64,000 nucleotides of DNA from Chitinophaga cymbidii (GTDB taxonomy: Bacteria; Bacteroidota; Bacteroidia; Chitinophagales; Chitinophagaceae), in contig NZ_BKAU01000005.1 in the NCBI RefSeq assembly GCF_007992715.1, forward strand, positions 806,001-870,000. The letters run 5' to 3'. Shown in pieces: positions 9,147 through 18,494 of this stretch. The notes below the pieces were generated by a model. It searched no databases and had not been told where the DNA came from. It was given only the letters and a program-made list of their open reading frames with translations. A program made the position numbers and the translations under genes. Numbering within the stretch: position 1 is the stretch's first letter; every line of letters begins with the position of its first letter.

Positions 9147-12100
9147 ATGCAATTTATGCAAAAATTCGCTTTGGGTTACCGGGCTGCCTTGGGGGGGCGC
9201 CGTAACCTTTTTAAAATTCTTCTGGTGATGAAGCTCACGATGATTTTACTCACTGCTTTTTTACTGGACGCCAGCGCCAAAATCTCGGCGCAGACGGTCA
9301 CCTATTCCGGAACGAACGTTTCGCTGGAAAAGATATTCGCGGACGTTGAAAAGCAGACCGGCTACTTTATCCTGTATACCGAAAAAACATTGGAAAGTAC
9401 CAAACCCGTTACCGTATCGGCAAAGGATATGGAGCTGCGGGACTTCCTGGCGGTTATTTTTCATGGCCAGCCGCTTAAATACGCTATCGCCAGTAAAACC
9501 ATTACCGTATCCGCATCCGCACCGGAAAAGGTTTTGCCATATATTCCAAAGGAGCAAAGTGCCGTCGCAATGATCACCGTGCTGGTGAACGATTCCCTCG
9601 GAAAGCCGCTTTCGGGCGCTTCCGTGGCTGTGCGGAACAGGAACATCTCCGGCATTACAGATGCCAGGGGCATGTATAGTTTGAATGTTGTGGAGGGAGA
9701 TATCATCATGGTTTCTTATGTAGGATACCAGACAAGAACGGTGGTGGTCACATCTTCCATGCTGTCTTCCAACAGCCTCACTATTTCGCTGACGCCGGCC
9801 GTTACCACCTTGTCAGATGTGGAGGTGACGATCAATACCGGCTACCAGCGCATCCGCCCGGAACAAAGCACCGGCGCCGTTTCCCGGATCAGCACCAAAG
9901 AATATGAATCCCGGATCAGCACCAACTTCATAGACGGGCTGGTGAACAGGATGCCGGGTCTGATGATCAACAATGATGTGCCGTTTGTAAGCACCGGGCC
10001 GGACGGCAGGTCCTCCTCCCGGAGCTTGTTCAATATCCGCGGTATCAGCACTATGTCCGCCAACCAGAATCCGCTGATCGTGGTAGACGGCTATCCCACA
10101 GAGCTGACGCTGGACATGATCGATCCGAACGAGATCAAATCCGTGACCATCCTCAAAGATGCTGCCGCTGCCACCGTGTATGGCGTGCGGGCTTCCAATG
10201 GCGTGATCGTGATCGAAAGAAAGCAGGCGTCGCTGGGCAAGCCGAGATTCGCCTTCAGGGCAACTACCGGCATCACGCCGAAAGAAAATTACAACCGTTA
10301 CCGGTGGGAAGACAGCGCTTCTGCCGTTGTCGCCAATTATCAGAAAGCCGTGAGCGGCCCAATCGCCACAGAAAGCGCCTGGGATCAGCTGCATACGCCC
10401 AACAGTACGCTGCCCCGCAACAGGGTATTTTATATCCTGGCGCAGCAGGCGGCAAAAATAATTACGGACGAGCAGGCAACGAGGGCGCTGGCCGACCTGT
10501 ACAGCTACGACAATACGGACGACTACAGCCGGTTGTTCCTTCGTTCTCCGGTCACGCAAACCTACAACCTGAACGTTTCCGGTGGCAATAGCAACGCGCT
10601 GTACTACATTACGGCGAACCATACACGCAACCGGGAAACCTATAAAAATAACGACAACAACAGAACGCTGCTCAGCGCCCGCAGCACATTGAGATTTTCC
10701 CAAAAGCTTTCCCTGGAACTGACGCTGGACTACCAGGAACAAAATGATAACAGCGCGCCCGTGCCGTCCTTCACTTCCATAGCGCCCTACGAGCGCTTCC
10801 AGAATGTGAACGGAACGCCAGCGTATATTGTAGCAGACGGCATTTCACCTTATTACAATGATGTGCTGATGGCGCGGGGATTGTACGACCAGTTGTCTTA
10901 CCCCCTGGTAGACGTTAACGAGATCAGGGACAAAACACGTACCATCAATAACAAGATCATGGCTAATTTCAGCTATATGATCGGTGGCGGTTTTGATCTG
11001 ACGTTCGGTGGTATTTATGAAACTTCCCGGTCAGACTGGCGCTCCCTGGCCTCAGAGCTTTCTTCCGACACCCGCCAGATCGTGAACGCTTATGTTGCCG
11101 TGAACCCGGACGGAACGCTCAAGTACAATATACCCAAGGGCGGATACCTCCAGCAGCAAGCCTCCACTACATCCAGCTATACCGCCCGCGCGCAGCTGAA
11201 TTACAACAAAAGGATCGGCAGCCAGCATTCCGTTAACGCGATACTGGGTGGAGAAGTAAGGAACCTGGTAGACAAAAGCAACCTGGCCAGCTATTTCGGT
11301 TATAATGATGAAACATTGCTGCAGCAGCCGGCAGACCTTGCTTCCATCAATACAGGAGCGGTAAGAGGCTCCTTTGGGTTGACACAACCTTTACACGATG
11401 CATATGAAACCCTGTTCGGCCAGGTGTATGCCGAAGACAGGTTTTTATCCGCCTATGCCAACATTGTATATTCTTTCAAAAACATCTATTCGCTTACCGG
11501 CAGTATGCGTATAGACCAGTCCAACCTCTTCGGCACGAACCCCAAGTACAAATACAAACCGCTCTGGTCTGTCGGTGCGGCATGGAATATTCACCGGGAA
11601 GACTTCATGCGGGAGGTTTCGTGGGTCAATATGCTCAAGCTGCGGATGGCTTACGGTTTCAACGGGAACGTAGCCAAAATGTCCCTCCCTCAGGTGATCG
11701 CCGAAGCAGGGATGAACCCGTACACTTCACCCGCCAGCCCTTCGCTGGAGCTGCTTTCATATGCGAACAGCAGCCTGCGCTGGGAGCAGACGAACAACTT
11801 CAATATCGGCCTGGATTACAACATTTTCAGGAACATCAACGGTACGGTTGATTTCTATACAAGAAAAAGTACAGACCTGTTGGGCAACGCGCAGATCGAT
11901 CCTACTATCGGTGTAAGCCCTTCGCTGATCAACACGGCGACTATCAGCAACAGGGGCATTGAAGTGGGTGTGAATGCGGACTGGATCAAGAAACGGGATT
12001 TCAACTGGAACTCGGGTATTGTGGTCGCGCACAATAGCAGCAAGGTGCTGGAGGTGTTCCAGAACGGCCCCTACAATCCCGAAACACTCAGCGCACTGGG

Positions 12101-12767
12101 ATACGTAAAAGGCTATCCCGTAGGCGGGTTATTCGCTTACCGTTTCGCGGGGCTTGACAGCACCGGGCATCCGCTGGTGCTGAATACAAAAGGGCAGGCG
12201 TATCATACGGACAAGCGGGGTTCCGGCACACCTACGGCACTGGCTATGAAAAGCGATACCTCGGGTCTTACCATGTACATGGGATCTGCTATTCCTACTG
12301 TCAATGCGGGTTTAAGCAACCGGGTAGATATCGGCAACTTCTATGTTTTCTGCATGATCAACTATTACGGCGGTTTTAAGGTAAGGGTACCCCGGCCCAG
12401 TCCCGGTTCACTGAGGCCGCAGGAAGGTGCGGGCACTTACTGGAAAGCTCCCGGCGATGAGTTTGTAACAGACGTGATGGCGCTGCCGGGATATAACAAT
12501 GCTACTGCTTCCAATCCGTACAACTATGCGGACAAATACGTGGTCAACGGAGATTACATCACCCTGGGCGACCTGACGGTTTCTTACAGCTTTGACAATG
12601 CTCCGTTCATCAGGAAAGCCGGCTTCAGTCATTTTGAAGTGAAATGCCAGGCATCCAATCTGCTGACGGTTGGTTTGAACGAATACAACTACAGCGTGGC
12701 TACCGGCAGTTATCTCAAACGTTATATGACGCCTACCTACACCGCCGGCATTTTTACCAACTTTTAA
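9147..12767 (+). CDS. SusC/RagA-type TonB-dependent receptor with STN domain, module 1
   Basis: A 1206-residue outer-membrane receptor that imports a bound nutrient with energy from TonB. In order: N-terminal extension and signal segment to about residue 49 (KLTMILLTAFLLDASAKISAQ), STN domain about 55-120, carboxypeptidase-regulatory-like domain about 143-203 (GKPLSGASVAV ... YVGYQTR), plug about 225-357 with FNIRGIS, VDGYP and ILKDAAAATVYGVRASNGVI, then the 22-strand barrel ending in a terminal Phe. The STN domain ties it to the FecR/sigma pair upstream. Start ATG 9147 is preceded by TTTACAACCAAAAC, also found before the module 2 receptor. The substrate cannot be told. Confidence 0.93.
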   Translation: MQFMQKFALGYRAALGGRRNLFKILLVMKLTMILLTAFLLDASAKISAQTVTYSGTNVSLEKIFADVEKQTGYFILYTEKTLESTKPVTVSAKDMELRDFLAVIFHGQPLKYAIASKTITVSASAPEKVLPYIPKEQSAVAMITVLVNDSLGKPLSGASVAVRNRNISGITDARGMYSLNVVEGDIIMVSYVGYQTRTVVVTSSMLSSNSLTISLTPAVTTLSDVEVTINTGYQRIRPEQSTGAVSRISTKEYESRISTNFIDGLVNRMPGLMINNDVPFVSTGPDGRSSSRSLFNIRGISTMSANQNPLIVVDGYPTELTLDMIDPNEIKSVTILKDAAAATVYGVRASNGVIVIERKQASLGKPRFAFRATTGITPKENYNRYRWEDSASAVVANYQKAVSGPIATESAWDQLHTPNSTLPRNRVFYILAQQAAKIITDEQATRALADLYSYDNTDDYSRLFLRSPVTQTYNLNVSGGNSNALYYITANHTRNRETYKNNDNNRTLLSARSTLRFSQKLSLELTLDYQEQNDNSAPVPSFTSIAPYERFQNVNGTPAYIVADGISPYYNDVLMARGLYDQLSYPLVDVNEIRDKTRTINNKIMANFSYMIGGGFDLTFGGIYETSRSDWRSLASELSSDTRQIVNAYVAVNPDGTLKYNIPKGGYLQQQASTTSSYTARAQLNYNKRIGSQHSVNAILGGEVRNLVDKSNLASYFGYNDETLLQQPADLASINTGAVRGSFGLTQPLHDAYETLFGQVYAEDRFLSAYANIVYSFKNIYSLTGSMRIDQSNLFGTNPKYKYKPLWSVGAAWNIHREDFMREVSWVNMLKLRMAYGFNGNVAKMSLPQVIAEAGMNPYTSPASPSLELLSYANSSLRWEQTNNFNIGLDYNIFRNINGTVDFYTRKSTDLLGNAQIDPTIGVSPSLINTATISNRGIEVGVNADWIKKRDFNWNSGIVVAHNSSKVLEVFQNGPYNPETLSALGYVKGYPVGGLFAYRFAGLDSTGHPLVLNTKGQAYHTDKRGSGTPTALAMKSDTSGLTMYMGSAIPTVNAGLSNRVDIGNFYVFCMINYYGGFKVRVPRPSPGSLRPQEGAGTYWKAPGDEFVTDVMALPGYNNATASNPYNYADKYVVNGDYITLGDLTVSYSFDNAPFIRKAGFSHFEVKCQASNLLTVGLNEYNYSVATGSYLKRYMTPTYTAGIFTNF

Positions 12768-12778
12768 ACTGTACATGC

Positions 12779-14149
12779 GTGAAACACTTTAAATATATCC
12801 TGATTCAGTTAATACTTGGCAGCCTGTTGCTTACGGGATGCGATAAATACCTGGATGTGACCCCGAAGGGCAAGAAGCTGCTTTCAACGGCTGCGGATTA
12901 CGATCAGTGGCTGAACGACCAGTTGCTGGCAAGAGGGTCCGGCGAGCCATACTGCTGGTCTAACTATTTTGGCGATAACGCGGATATTGCGGCTATTACT
13001 ACACCTCCTACACAGCTTTATGAGCTGATGTATACATGGGCGCCGCAGTTCTCCGTAGACCTGAATGCATCCACTGCTTTCTGGGGAGAGCATTACGCCC
13101 GTATCAACCAGTTCAATACGGTATTGCTGGGAATAGATGACGCCATCGCCGCCACCGGCAGCCAGAAGCGGAGCCTGAAAGCGGAAGCGCTGCTGGGCCG
13201 CGCGCTGGAATACTTTTATCTGGTGAATGAGTACGGCAAGCCTTATGATTCCGCTACTGCCGGCGAAGACCAGGCGGTACCCTTCGTTACCTCCAATGAC
13301 GTAACGCAGGAGGTACCGGCGCGAAGCACCGTTGCCGAAATTTACAAGCACATCATCGATGACCTGAATGCCGCCATTCCCGATCTGCCGGTGGATAACA
13401 GCGGCAACCGCTTCCGCGGCTCTATGGCAGCGGGTTACAGCGTACTGGCCAGGGTATATTTTTATGCGCGGAACTATACGGAAGCGCGGAAGAATGCAGA
13501 ACTGGCATTGACGATGGGCAAGGCGGAGATGATCAATTTCAATGGGCCGCTTCCTTCAACGAACCTGCTCAGCACGCACCCGGATGTTATTTATGGCCGG
13601 ATGGTCATTGGACAAGTGGCGGCTGATCTGGATTTCATGCGTTCTTTTGCCGGCAATGATCTCCGCGTCAGGATGTTCTATCAGAGCACAGACGGTTTTT
13701 CTTTTACGACCAGGGGCGCCACCGTGTACTTCCCGCCACAGGTCAATTCCATTTTATACTATACCAATGCCGGCACCTCCGTGCAGGAAATGAAGCTGAT
13801 CATCGCGGAATGCGCGGCGCGCGCCAACGAACTGCCGGAAGCCCTGCAGGCGCTGGACGATGTCCGCAAGAACAGGTTCCCCGCCGCCAGCTATGTGCGC
13901 TTCGAATCAGCAGACCCGGAAGAAGTGTTGCAGGAAGTACTGCTGGAAAGAAACCACGAGCTGCCTTTCTGCGGGCTGCGCTGGTTTGACATGCGCCGGC
14001 TGGACAAGGAGAACAGGATGGCTGAAGTAGTACGGTACGATGCGCAGGGCAACGTGATCGCCACGCTGCCGCCGCATAGCGAACGTTACACCCTGCAGAT
14101 ACCCATACAGGTGACGCGCTTCCATCCCGATATGCCACAGAACCCATAA
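12779..14149 (+). CDS. SusD/RagB family lipoprotein, module 1
   Basis: A 456-residue surface lipoprotein that forms the lid of the SusC pore and helps capture its ligand. The frame is open further upstream into susC, but a GTG at 12779 gives MKHFKYILIQLI followed by the lipobox LLLTGC (Cys 21), a good lipoprotein signal, so it is chosen. After the Cys comes DKYLDVTPKG, the usual SusD N-terminus, then the helical TPR-like core and the C-terminal signature (ELPFCGLRWFDMRRL). The spacing to susC is 11 bases. The substrate is unknown. Confidence 0.9.
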   Translation: MKHFKYILIQLILGSLLLTGCDKYLDVTPKGKKLLSTAADYDQWLNDQLLARGSGEPYCWSNYFGDNADIAAITTPPTQLYELMYTWAPQFSVDLNASTAFWGEHYARINQFNTVLLGIDDAIAATGSQKRSLKAEALLGRALEYFYLVNEYGKPYDSATAGEDQAVPFVTSNDVTQEVPARSTVAEIYKHIIDDLNAAIPDLPVDNSGNRFRGSMAAGYSVLARVYFYARNYTEARKNAELALTMGKAEMINFNGPLPSTNLLSTHPDVIYGRMVIGQVAADLDFMRSFAGNDLRVRMFYQSTDGFSFTTRGATVYFPPQVNSILYYTNAGTSVQEMKLIIAECAARANELPEALQALDDVRKNRFPAASYVRFESADPEEVLQEVLLERNHELPFCGLRWFDMRRLDKENRMAEVVRYDAQGNVIATLPPHSERYTLQIPIQVTRFHPDMPQNP

Positions 14150-14164
14150 TCAAAAACATCAACA

Positions 14165-15103
14165 ATGCGTACTATTTATATCCAGATATTCTGTTCGTTC
14201 ATTTTATTACTGGCCGCCTGCCGCAAGGACGACAGTCCCGCGCCTTTGCCCGGAGGCAGCATTTCGTTCCAGCTGCCCGCGGATAAAGACACTGTGCAAA
14301 TACCTGTTTCCATATTGAAGGATTCAGCTATGGTGGTAGGACTGAAAGCGGCCTTATCCGGCCACACATCATCTTCAGACCATTGGGTCAGCTTCGCCGT
14401 GGATACCGCCAGGATCACGGCGTACCGTGCCGAGTACGGAGATGCGATGGTGATGCCGAAAACTTCCTGGTTGTTCTACAAACCCACCACACGCATCGCG
14501 GCGGGTTCCCCGGTTTCCGAAGACGCGGAGCTGAACATCGGCCTGCAGACGAATTTGATGGAGTATTCTACTTACGTGCTGCCGGTGGTCATCCAGTCGG
14601 TAGACGGCAATCCGGACGGCATCGCTACCAGCAGGGTGGTGTACCTGGTATTCAAAACCGGTAAGCCGCTGGTGATCAGCAAAACCGGCTGGACGATCGA
14701 TGGCGTATCTTCCGTATTCAACGCATTTGCCGCCGCCAATGTGCTGGACAACAATAATCTCACAACCTACTGGGCCAGCAATATCACGCAGCAAATGCCG
14801 CAGTGGATCTCCATCAATTTTAACCGGGATATCACCTTCACGGCGGTGAATTACTATTTACCTCCGCTGTTAAGTTATCCTACTCTGGGCGGTTATCCCA
14901 CCTCCATCAGGATAGAAACGAGCATGGACGGCGTCAGCTGGACGGACAAAGGCGTATTTGAAGGCAACGTCGCCGATAATATGCAAACGATCGATACCGG
15001 CGAAACCACCGCCCGGTACCTGCGTTTTACTTCGCTGGCATCTGTTAAATACGCCTCCATGTACGACGCCATTTTCATCAGCGGCATATCGCTGGTGCCA
15101 TAA
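14165..15103 (+). CDS. surface lipoprotein with DUF1735-like and F5/8 type C domains, module 1
   Basis: A 312-residue lipoprotein with lipobox LLAAC followed by RKDDS, an acidic stretch resembling the surface-export signal of Bacteroidota lipoproteins. Residues about 30-165 form a beta-rich DUF1735-like domain; about 170-312 look like a discoidin / F5/8 type C carbohydrate-binding module (ANVLDNNNLTTYWAS ... PQWISINF ... ARYLRFTS). Such proteins sit beside SusD as additional ligand-binding proteins. It is present only in module 1 of the four. It begins 15 bases after the SusD stop and is probably cotranscribed. Confidence 0.75.
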   Translation: MRTIYIQIFCSFILLLAACRKDDSPAPLPGGSISFQLPADKDTVQIPVSILKDSAMVVGLKAALSGHTSSSDHWVSFAVDTARITAYRAEYGDAMVMPKTSWLFYKPTTRIAAGSPVSEDAELNIGLQTNLMEYSTYVLPVVIQSVDGNPDGIATSRVVYLVFKTGKPLVISKTGWTIDGVSSVFNAFAAANVLDNNNLTTYWASNITQQMPQWISINFNRDITFTAVNYYLPPLLSYPTLGGYPTSIRIETSMDGVSWTDKGVFEGNVADNMQTIDTGETTARYLRFTSLASVKYASMYDAIFISGISLVP

Positions 15104-15137
15104 CATTATTTCCTTCATTAATGAACATAATATCGCA

Positions 15138-16274
15138 ATGAAAAAGAGTATGATCCTGGCGGCAGCCTGCTGCCTTCCGTTGAGCTTGTTGGCCCAGAAG
15201 GGATTTACCATCCGTGGAAAGATCGGTACGCTGGATGCGCCCGCCAAAGCTTACCTGAATTATAAAGATGACGGTAAGGAAGTCATCGATTCCGTTATAC
15301 TGCGTAAAGGCAGCTTCACCTTTAAAGGTGCGCTGGCCGCTCCCACGATGGCCGTGCTCACTGTAAAGCACGATACCGTTACCCGGCCGAGAAATGCGGA
15401 GCGCGACGCGCTTTATTTCTATATAGAAAATTCCAGCATCACCGTCACCGCGAAAGAATATATCCGGCAGTCAGCAGTGAAAGGCTCCGCTACAAACGAT
15501 GACGACAACGCGCTCAAAGCCCTGCAGAAGCCTTACCGCGACAGCGCCAGCGAACTGATGGCCAAATACAATGCCGCCACGCCGGAACAGCGGAAAGACA
15601 GCGTTTTCCTGGCGCCGATCAGGGCCATCATGCGCACCACGCAAGCCGGGTACGACAGCGTTAACCGCGCATTCATCGCCGCACATCCCAATTCCTACAT
15701 ATCCCTCATTACCTTTCAACAGCTGGAACTCGGCTACAATTTCAATCCCGATACGGCCGCGGTGAAGTTTGCACGCTTCCCCGCCAGCCTGCGGGAATCT
15801 TCCGCCGGAAAAAAGATGGCGGCCATCATCGCCACCAGCAAGAAAACCCAGATAGGCGTTCCGGCGATGGATTTTACACAGAAAGACACCACCGGAAAAT
15901 CCGTCAGCCTGTCCGATTTCCGCGGGCAGTATGTGCTGGTAGACTTCTGGGCTTCCTGGTGCAAGCCCTGCCGCGCGGAGAACCCGAACCTGCTGAAGGC
16001 TTATAACAAATACAAGGAGAAGAATTTCACTATACTGGGTGTGTCGCTCGACGATGAGGACGGCAGAAGGGCCTGGCTGGGCGCTGTGAAGAAAGACAGT
16101 CTGCCATGGACGCAGGTGTCTGACCTGGAAGGGTTTAAAAGCAAGGCTGCGGTGATGTATGGGGTGAGTGCGATTCCTTCCAATTTCCTGGTGGACCCGA
16201 AGGGGGTTATTATTGCGAGGAATTTGCGGGGGGAGGAGCTGGAGAAGAAACTGGGCGAGTTGTTCAGGATGTAG
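15138..16274 (+). CDS. TlpA-like thioredoxin-fold protein with DUF4369-type N-terminus, module 1
   Basis: A 378-residue exported protein. The ATG at 15138 is preferred over upstream in-frame codons because it gives a clean signal peptide (MKKSMILAAACCLPLSLLAQ). Residues about 22-130 resemble DUF4369, and the C-terminal ~140 residues form an AhpC/TlpA-type thioredoxin domain with the redox motif WASWCKPC and a cis-Pro segment (AIPSNFL). Likely role: disulfide reduction or oxidation in the periplasm or at the outer membrane, possibly on imported material. It ends module 1 and is followed by the hairpin at 16302-16332. Confidence 0.88.
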   Translation: MKKSMILAAACCLPLSLLAQKGFTIRGKIGTLDAPAKAYLNYKDDGKEVIDSVILRKGSFTFKGALAAPTMAVLTVKHDTVTRPRNAERDALYFYIENSSITVTAKEYIRQSAVKGSATNDDDNALKALQKPYRDSASELMAKYNAATPEQRKDSVFLAPIRAIMRTTQAGYDSVNRAFIAAHPNSYISLITFQQLELGYNFNPDTAAVKFARFPASLRESSAGKKMAAIIATSKKTQIGVPAMDFTQKDTTGKSVSLSDFRGQYVLVDFWASWCKPCRAENPNLLKAYNKYKEKNFTILGVSLDDEDGRRAWLGAVKKDSLPWTQVSDLEGFKSKAAVMYGVSAIPSNFLVDPKGVIIARNLRGEELEKKLGELFRM

Positions 16275-16301
16275 GCATGTTCCGCTACGCGGAATCACAG
16301 G

Positions 16302-16340
16302 AAGAGGCTGTACCGTACCGGTACGGCCTCTTGCATTTGA
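16302..16340 (+). terminator. intrinsic terminator after module 1
   Basis: Arms 16302-16314 and 16320-16332 form a 13-bp stem with one G-T/U pair and a 5-base loop. The tail (TTGCATTTGA) is only moderately T-rich. It lies 27 bases after the module 1 TlpA stop and before the module 2 sigma factor. Confidence 0.5.
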
Positions 16341-16426
16341 GGCCGCCGGGCATGGCCATGTGCGGCGGCTATCAGCGCTCCTGCAGGGAAGCATTGTTTG
16401 TCGGCAGGAAGGAGCATTTGATAAAC

Positions 16427-16458
16427 TTAGGGGTTTTTATTAATTCGCTTTACTTTTG
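16427..16458 (+). promoter_or_regulatory. candidate promoter of the module 2 sigma gene
   Basis: A perfect -7 element TACTTTTG at 16451-16458 with TTAG at 16427-16430, 20 bases upstream, as a weak -33 match. The predicted transcript would begin only a few bases before the TTG start at 16469. Confidence 0.35.
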
Positions 16459-16468
16459 AGGCGGAGAT

Positions 16469-17068
16469 TTGGAAAACACAGCGTTAATATATCGACACGA
16501 AAAAGCACTTTTTGAACGCATCGCCGAAGGCGATGAGGATGCGTTTAATGCCCTGTTCCATGCCTATGTGCCGCTCCTGCACGAACTGGTGATGAAAGTT
16601 ACCGGTAAGGAATGGATGGTAAAGGACATTATCCAGGAAGTGTTCCTGTACCTGTGGTTAGACCGCGAAAAGCTCATCCATGTGGAAGTACCCCGCAACT
16701 GGATATTTAAAATAGCTTATAACCGTTCCTATAGCTGGCTGGCCCGTCAGGCGGCGAGGGACCGCAAAGCGCAGGAATGGGCGCCGCTGCAGGAAGGTGC
16801 CGGCAACGAAGCCACGGAGCATGAGCTGGCTTTCCAGGAAACCTCCCGTCTTATCCGCGAGGCTACGTCATTATTACCCGTACAGGCCCGCCGTATCTTT
16901 CAACTGAGCCGCGAGGAAGGGCTCCGGCCCGGGGAGATTGCAGCAGAACTGGGGCTTTCTGTGCAGACGGTCCGCAATTCCCTTGTGCGTTCTGTTAAAT
17001 CCGTCAAATCCTATCTTGCCCGTAAGGGAATCATATTGCCCGCATTACTGATAATGGGCCTGCTATAA
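16469..17068 (+). CDS. ECF RNA polymerase sigma factor, module 2
   Basis: A 199-residue ECF sigma factor with region 2 (VKDIIQEVFLYLWLDREKL) and region 4 helix-turn-helix (GEIAAELGLSVQTVRNSLV). A stop codon lies in frame at 16457-16459, so the TTG at 16469 is the only start upstream of region 2. The C-terminus is a short hydrophobic tail (GIILPALLIMGLL), as in the module 1 factor. Expected partner: the FecR protein encoded downstream. Confidence 0.9.
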   Translation: MENTALIYRHEKALFERIAEGDEDAFNALFHAYVPLLHELVMKVTGKEWMVKDIIQEVFLYLWLDREKLIHVEVPRNWIFKIAYNRSYSWLARQAARDRKAQEWAPLQEGAGNEATEHELAFQETSRLIREATSLLPVQARRIFQLSREEGLRPGEIAAELGLSVQTVRNSLVRSVKSVKSYLARKGIILPALLIMGLL

Positions 17069-17164
17069 TTTTTTCTCCGAATAGGTATATTCCTGCTTTT
17101 CGATGTACATATAGATAGCGCCATGCGCTGAATGGTGTTTTTTAAATCCTTTTCCGGAATTCTT

Positions 17165-18361
17165 ATGGAGGATGCTCAACATACCGAATGGCGGCAACTG
17201 CTGGCCAGAACAAGAAACGGCCCGGCTTCTGCGGAAGATTATAACCGGCTGATAGCGCTTTTGAACGCAGATGAAAGCGGTACGCTGCAGGCGGAGCTGG
17301 ATGCCTGGCTGGCATCAGCGGAGGTGACGTCGTATAAGCATGTACAGCCTTACGACCGGGATTACTGGCAGCAGGCATTTATGGACATGCGCGCTGCCGC
17401 CCGGAGAGAGCGCAGGTCAACGGGCCGTTGGGTGCGTATAGGATGGGCTGCCGCTGCTGCCATACTGGTGGGCATATCGGGATTGCTCCTGTGGCCTGCA
17501 AAACAACCGGCATCCGAAAATGCATCCGCCAACGTAGAAAACAAGCAGGACGTACCGCCCGGAACCGAGGGGGCCGTATTAACACTGGCGGATGGCACAA
17601 AGCTCACGCTGGATAGCCTGAACAGCGGTTGGCGGACGCTGCAGCAAGGTACGCAGGTAAGCCTGGAAGATGACCGCGTAGTATATGACCAGGCGCCCGG
17701 CGCTCAACAGACGATGGCATACAATACGATGCAAACACCCCGCGGCAGGCAGTTCCAGGTAGTGCTGCCGGATGGTACGCGCGCATGGCTGAATGCGGCC
17801 AGCAGCATTACGTTCCCGGTTTCGTTTGATGACCGGGAAAGGCGTATCAGGATAAGCGGCGAGGTTTACCTGGAAGTGGCGGCAGATGCCCGCCGGCCCT
17901 TTTATGTACAGGTGAATGAGCTGGCGGACATAGCGGTGCTGGGTACTTCGTTTAACGTACATGCCTATCCCGGTGAAGCCGCGATACGGGCCACATTGCT
18001 TTCGGGCAGGATACGGGTATCCCGTACCGGTGTGCAGGAACCGGTTACTCTGCTTCCCGGCCAGCAGGCGCGGGTACCGGTTGCGGAGCACACTGCGTTG
18101 AAAGTAGTGGATGTGCCGGATGTATCCACGGTCATTGCCTGGAAGAACGGGCTTTTCAATTTTGAAGGGCTGCAGCTGCCGGAAGTATTGAAGCAGCTGG
18201 AAAGATGGTACGATATCCGGGTGGAAATTAAAGGAACGGCATCAGGCAGGATCTTCCGGGGAAAGATGTACAGGAACGTAAACCTGTCCGACGTACTGGA
18301 GATCCTCCGGAAAATGGGCGTGCAATATAACTGGGATGGAGAAACGCTGACTGTTTATTAA
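17165..18361 (+). CDS. FecR-type anti-sigma factor, module 2
   Basis: A single-span inner-membrane anti-sigma factor of about 398 residues. Cytoplasmic residues 1-88, a membrane segment about 91-110 (IGWAAAAAILVGISGLLLW), a FecR domain (TPRGRQFQVVLPDGTRAWLN to RISGEVYLEV) and a DUF4974 domain (LPEVLKQLERWYDIRV) are in order. The ATG at 17132 is in frame and would add 11 residues (MVFFKSFSGIL) that do not look like the family N-terminus, so ATG 17165 is preferred with moderate certainty. It transmits the signal from the STN domain of the downstream SusC to the upstream sigma factor. Confidence 0.9.
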   Translation: MEDAQHTEWRQLLARTRNGPASAEDYNRLIALLNADESGTLQAELDAWLASAEVTSYKHVQPYDRDYWQQAFMDMRAAARRERRSTGRWVRIGWAAAAAILVGISGLLLWPAKQPASENASANVENKQDVPPGTEGAVLTLADGTKLTLDSLNSGWRTLQQGTQVSLEDDRVVYDQAPGAQQTMAYNTMQTPRGRQFQVVLPDGTRAWLNAASSITFPVSFDDRERRIRISGEVYLEVAADARRPFYVQVNELADIAVLGTSFNVHAYPGEAAIRATLLSGRIRVSRTGVQEPVTLLPGQQARVPVAEHTALKVVDVPDVSTVIAWKNGLFNFEGLQLPEVLKQLERWYDIRVEIKGTASGRIFRGKMYRNVNLSDVLEILRKMGVQYNWDGETLTVY

Positions 18362-18396
18362 TATAAAAATCTGCTATTGACACCAGGTGGGCCTGG

Positions 18397-18431
18397 AAAA
18401 AACAAACCGGAAGTGCTGGAAACACTCCCGG
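18397..18431 (-). terminator. antisense-oriented terminator in the FecR-SusC gap, module 2
   Basis: Plus-strand arms CCGGAAGTG (18407-18415) and CACTCCCGG (18423-18431), loop 18416-18422. The one A-C mismatch on the plus strand becomes a G-U pair in minus-strand RNA, which then has an unbroken 9-bp stem followed by UUUGUUUUUU (18406-18397). The terminated RNA therefore runs antisense to susC. A candidate antisense promoter is TTG (18517-18515), 19 bases, TAGATTGT (18495-18488), which would give an RNA of about 85 nt. The stem is nearly the same as the one in module 4. Confidence 0.7.
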
Positions 18432-18494
18432 CGATGTTAAGGCTGCACCAATGACGACGAATCATTTTTTTACAACCAAAACGGATCACAATCT

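Noticed and set aside
9813..10742. Long open frame antisense to the module 1 SusC (309 codons)
   Set aside because: No recognisable domain or signal; composition is that of a shadow of the receptor's codon use.
15471..16394. Open frame antisense to the module 1 TlpA gene (307 codons)
   Set aside because: Shadow of a well-supported thioredoxin-domain gene; residue composition is atypical of a real protein.
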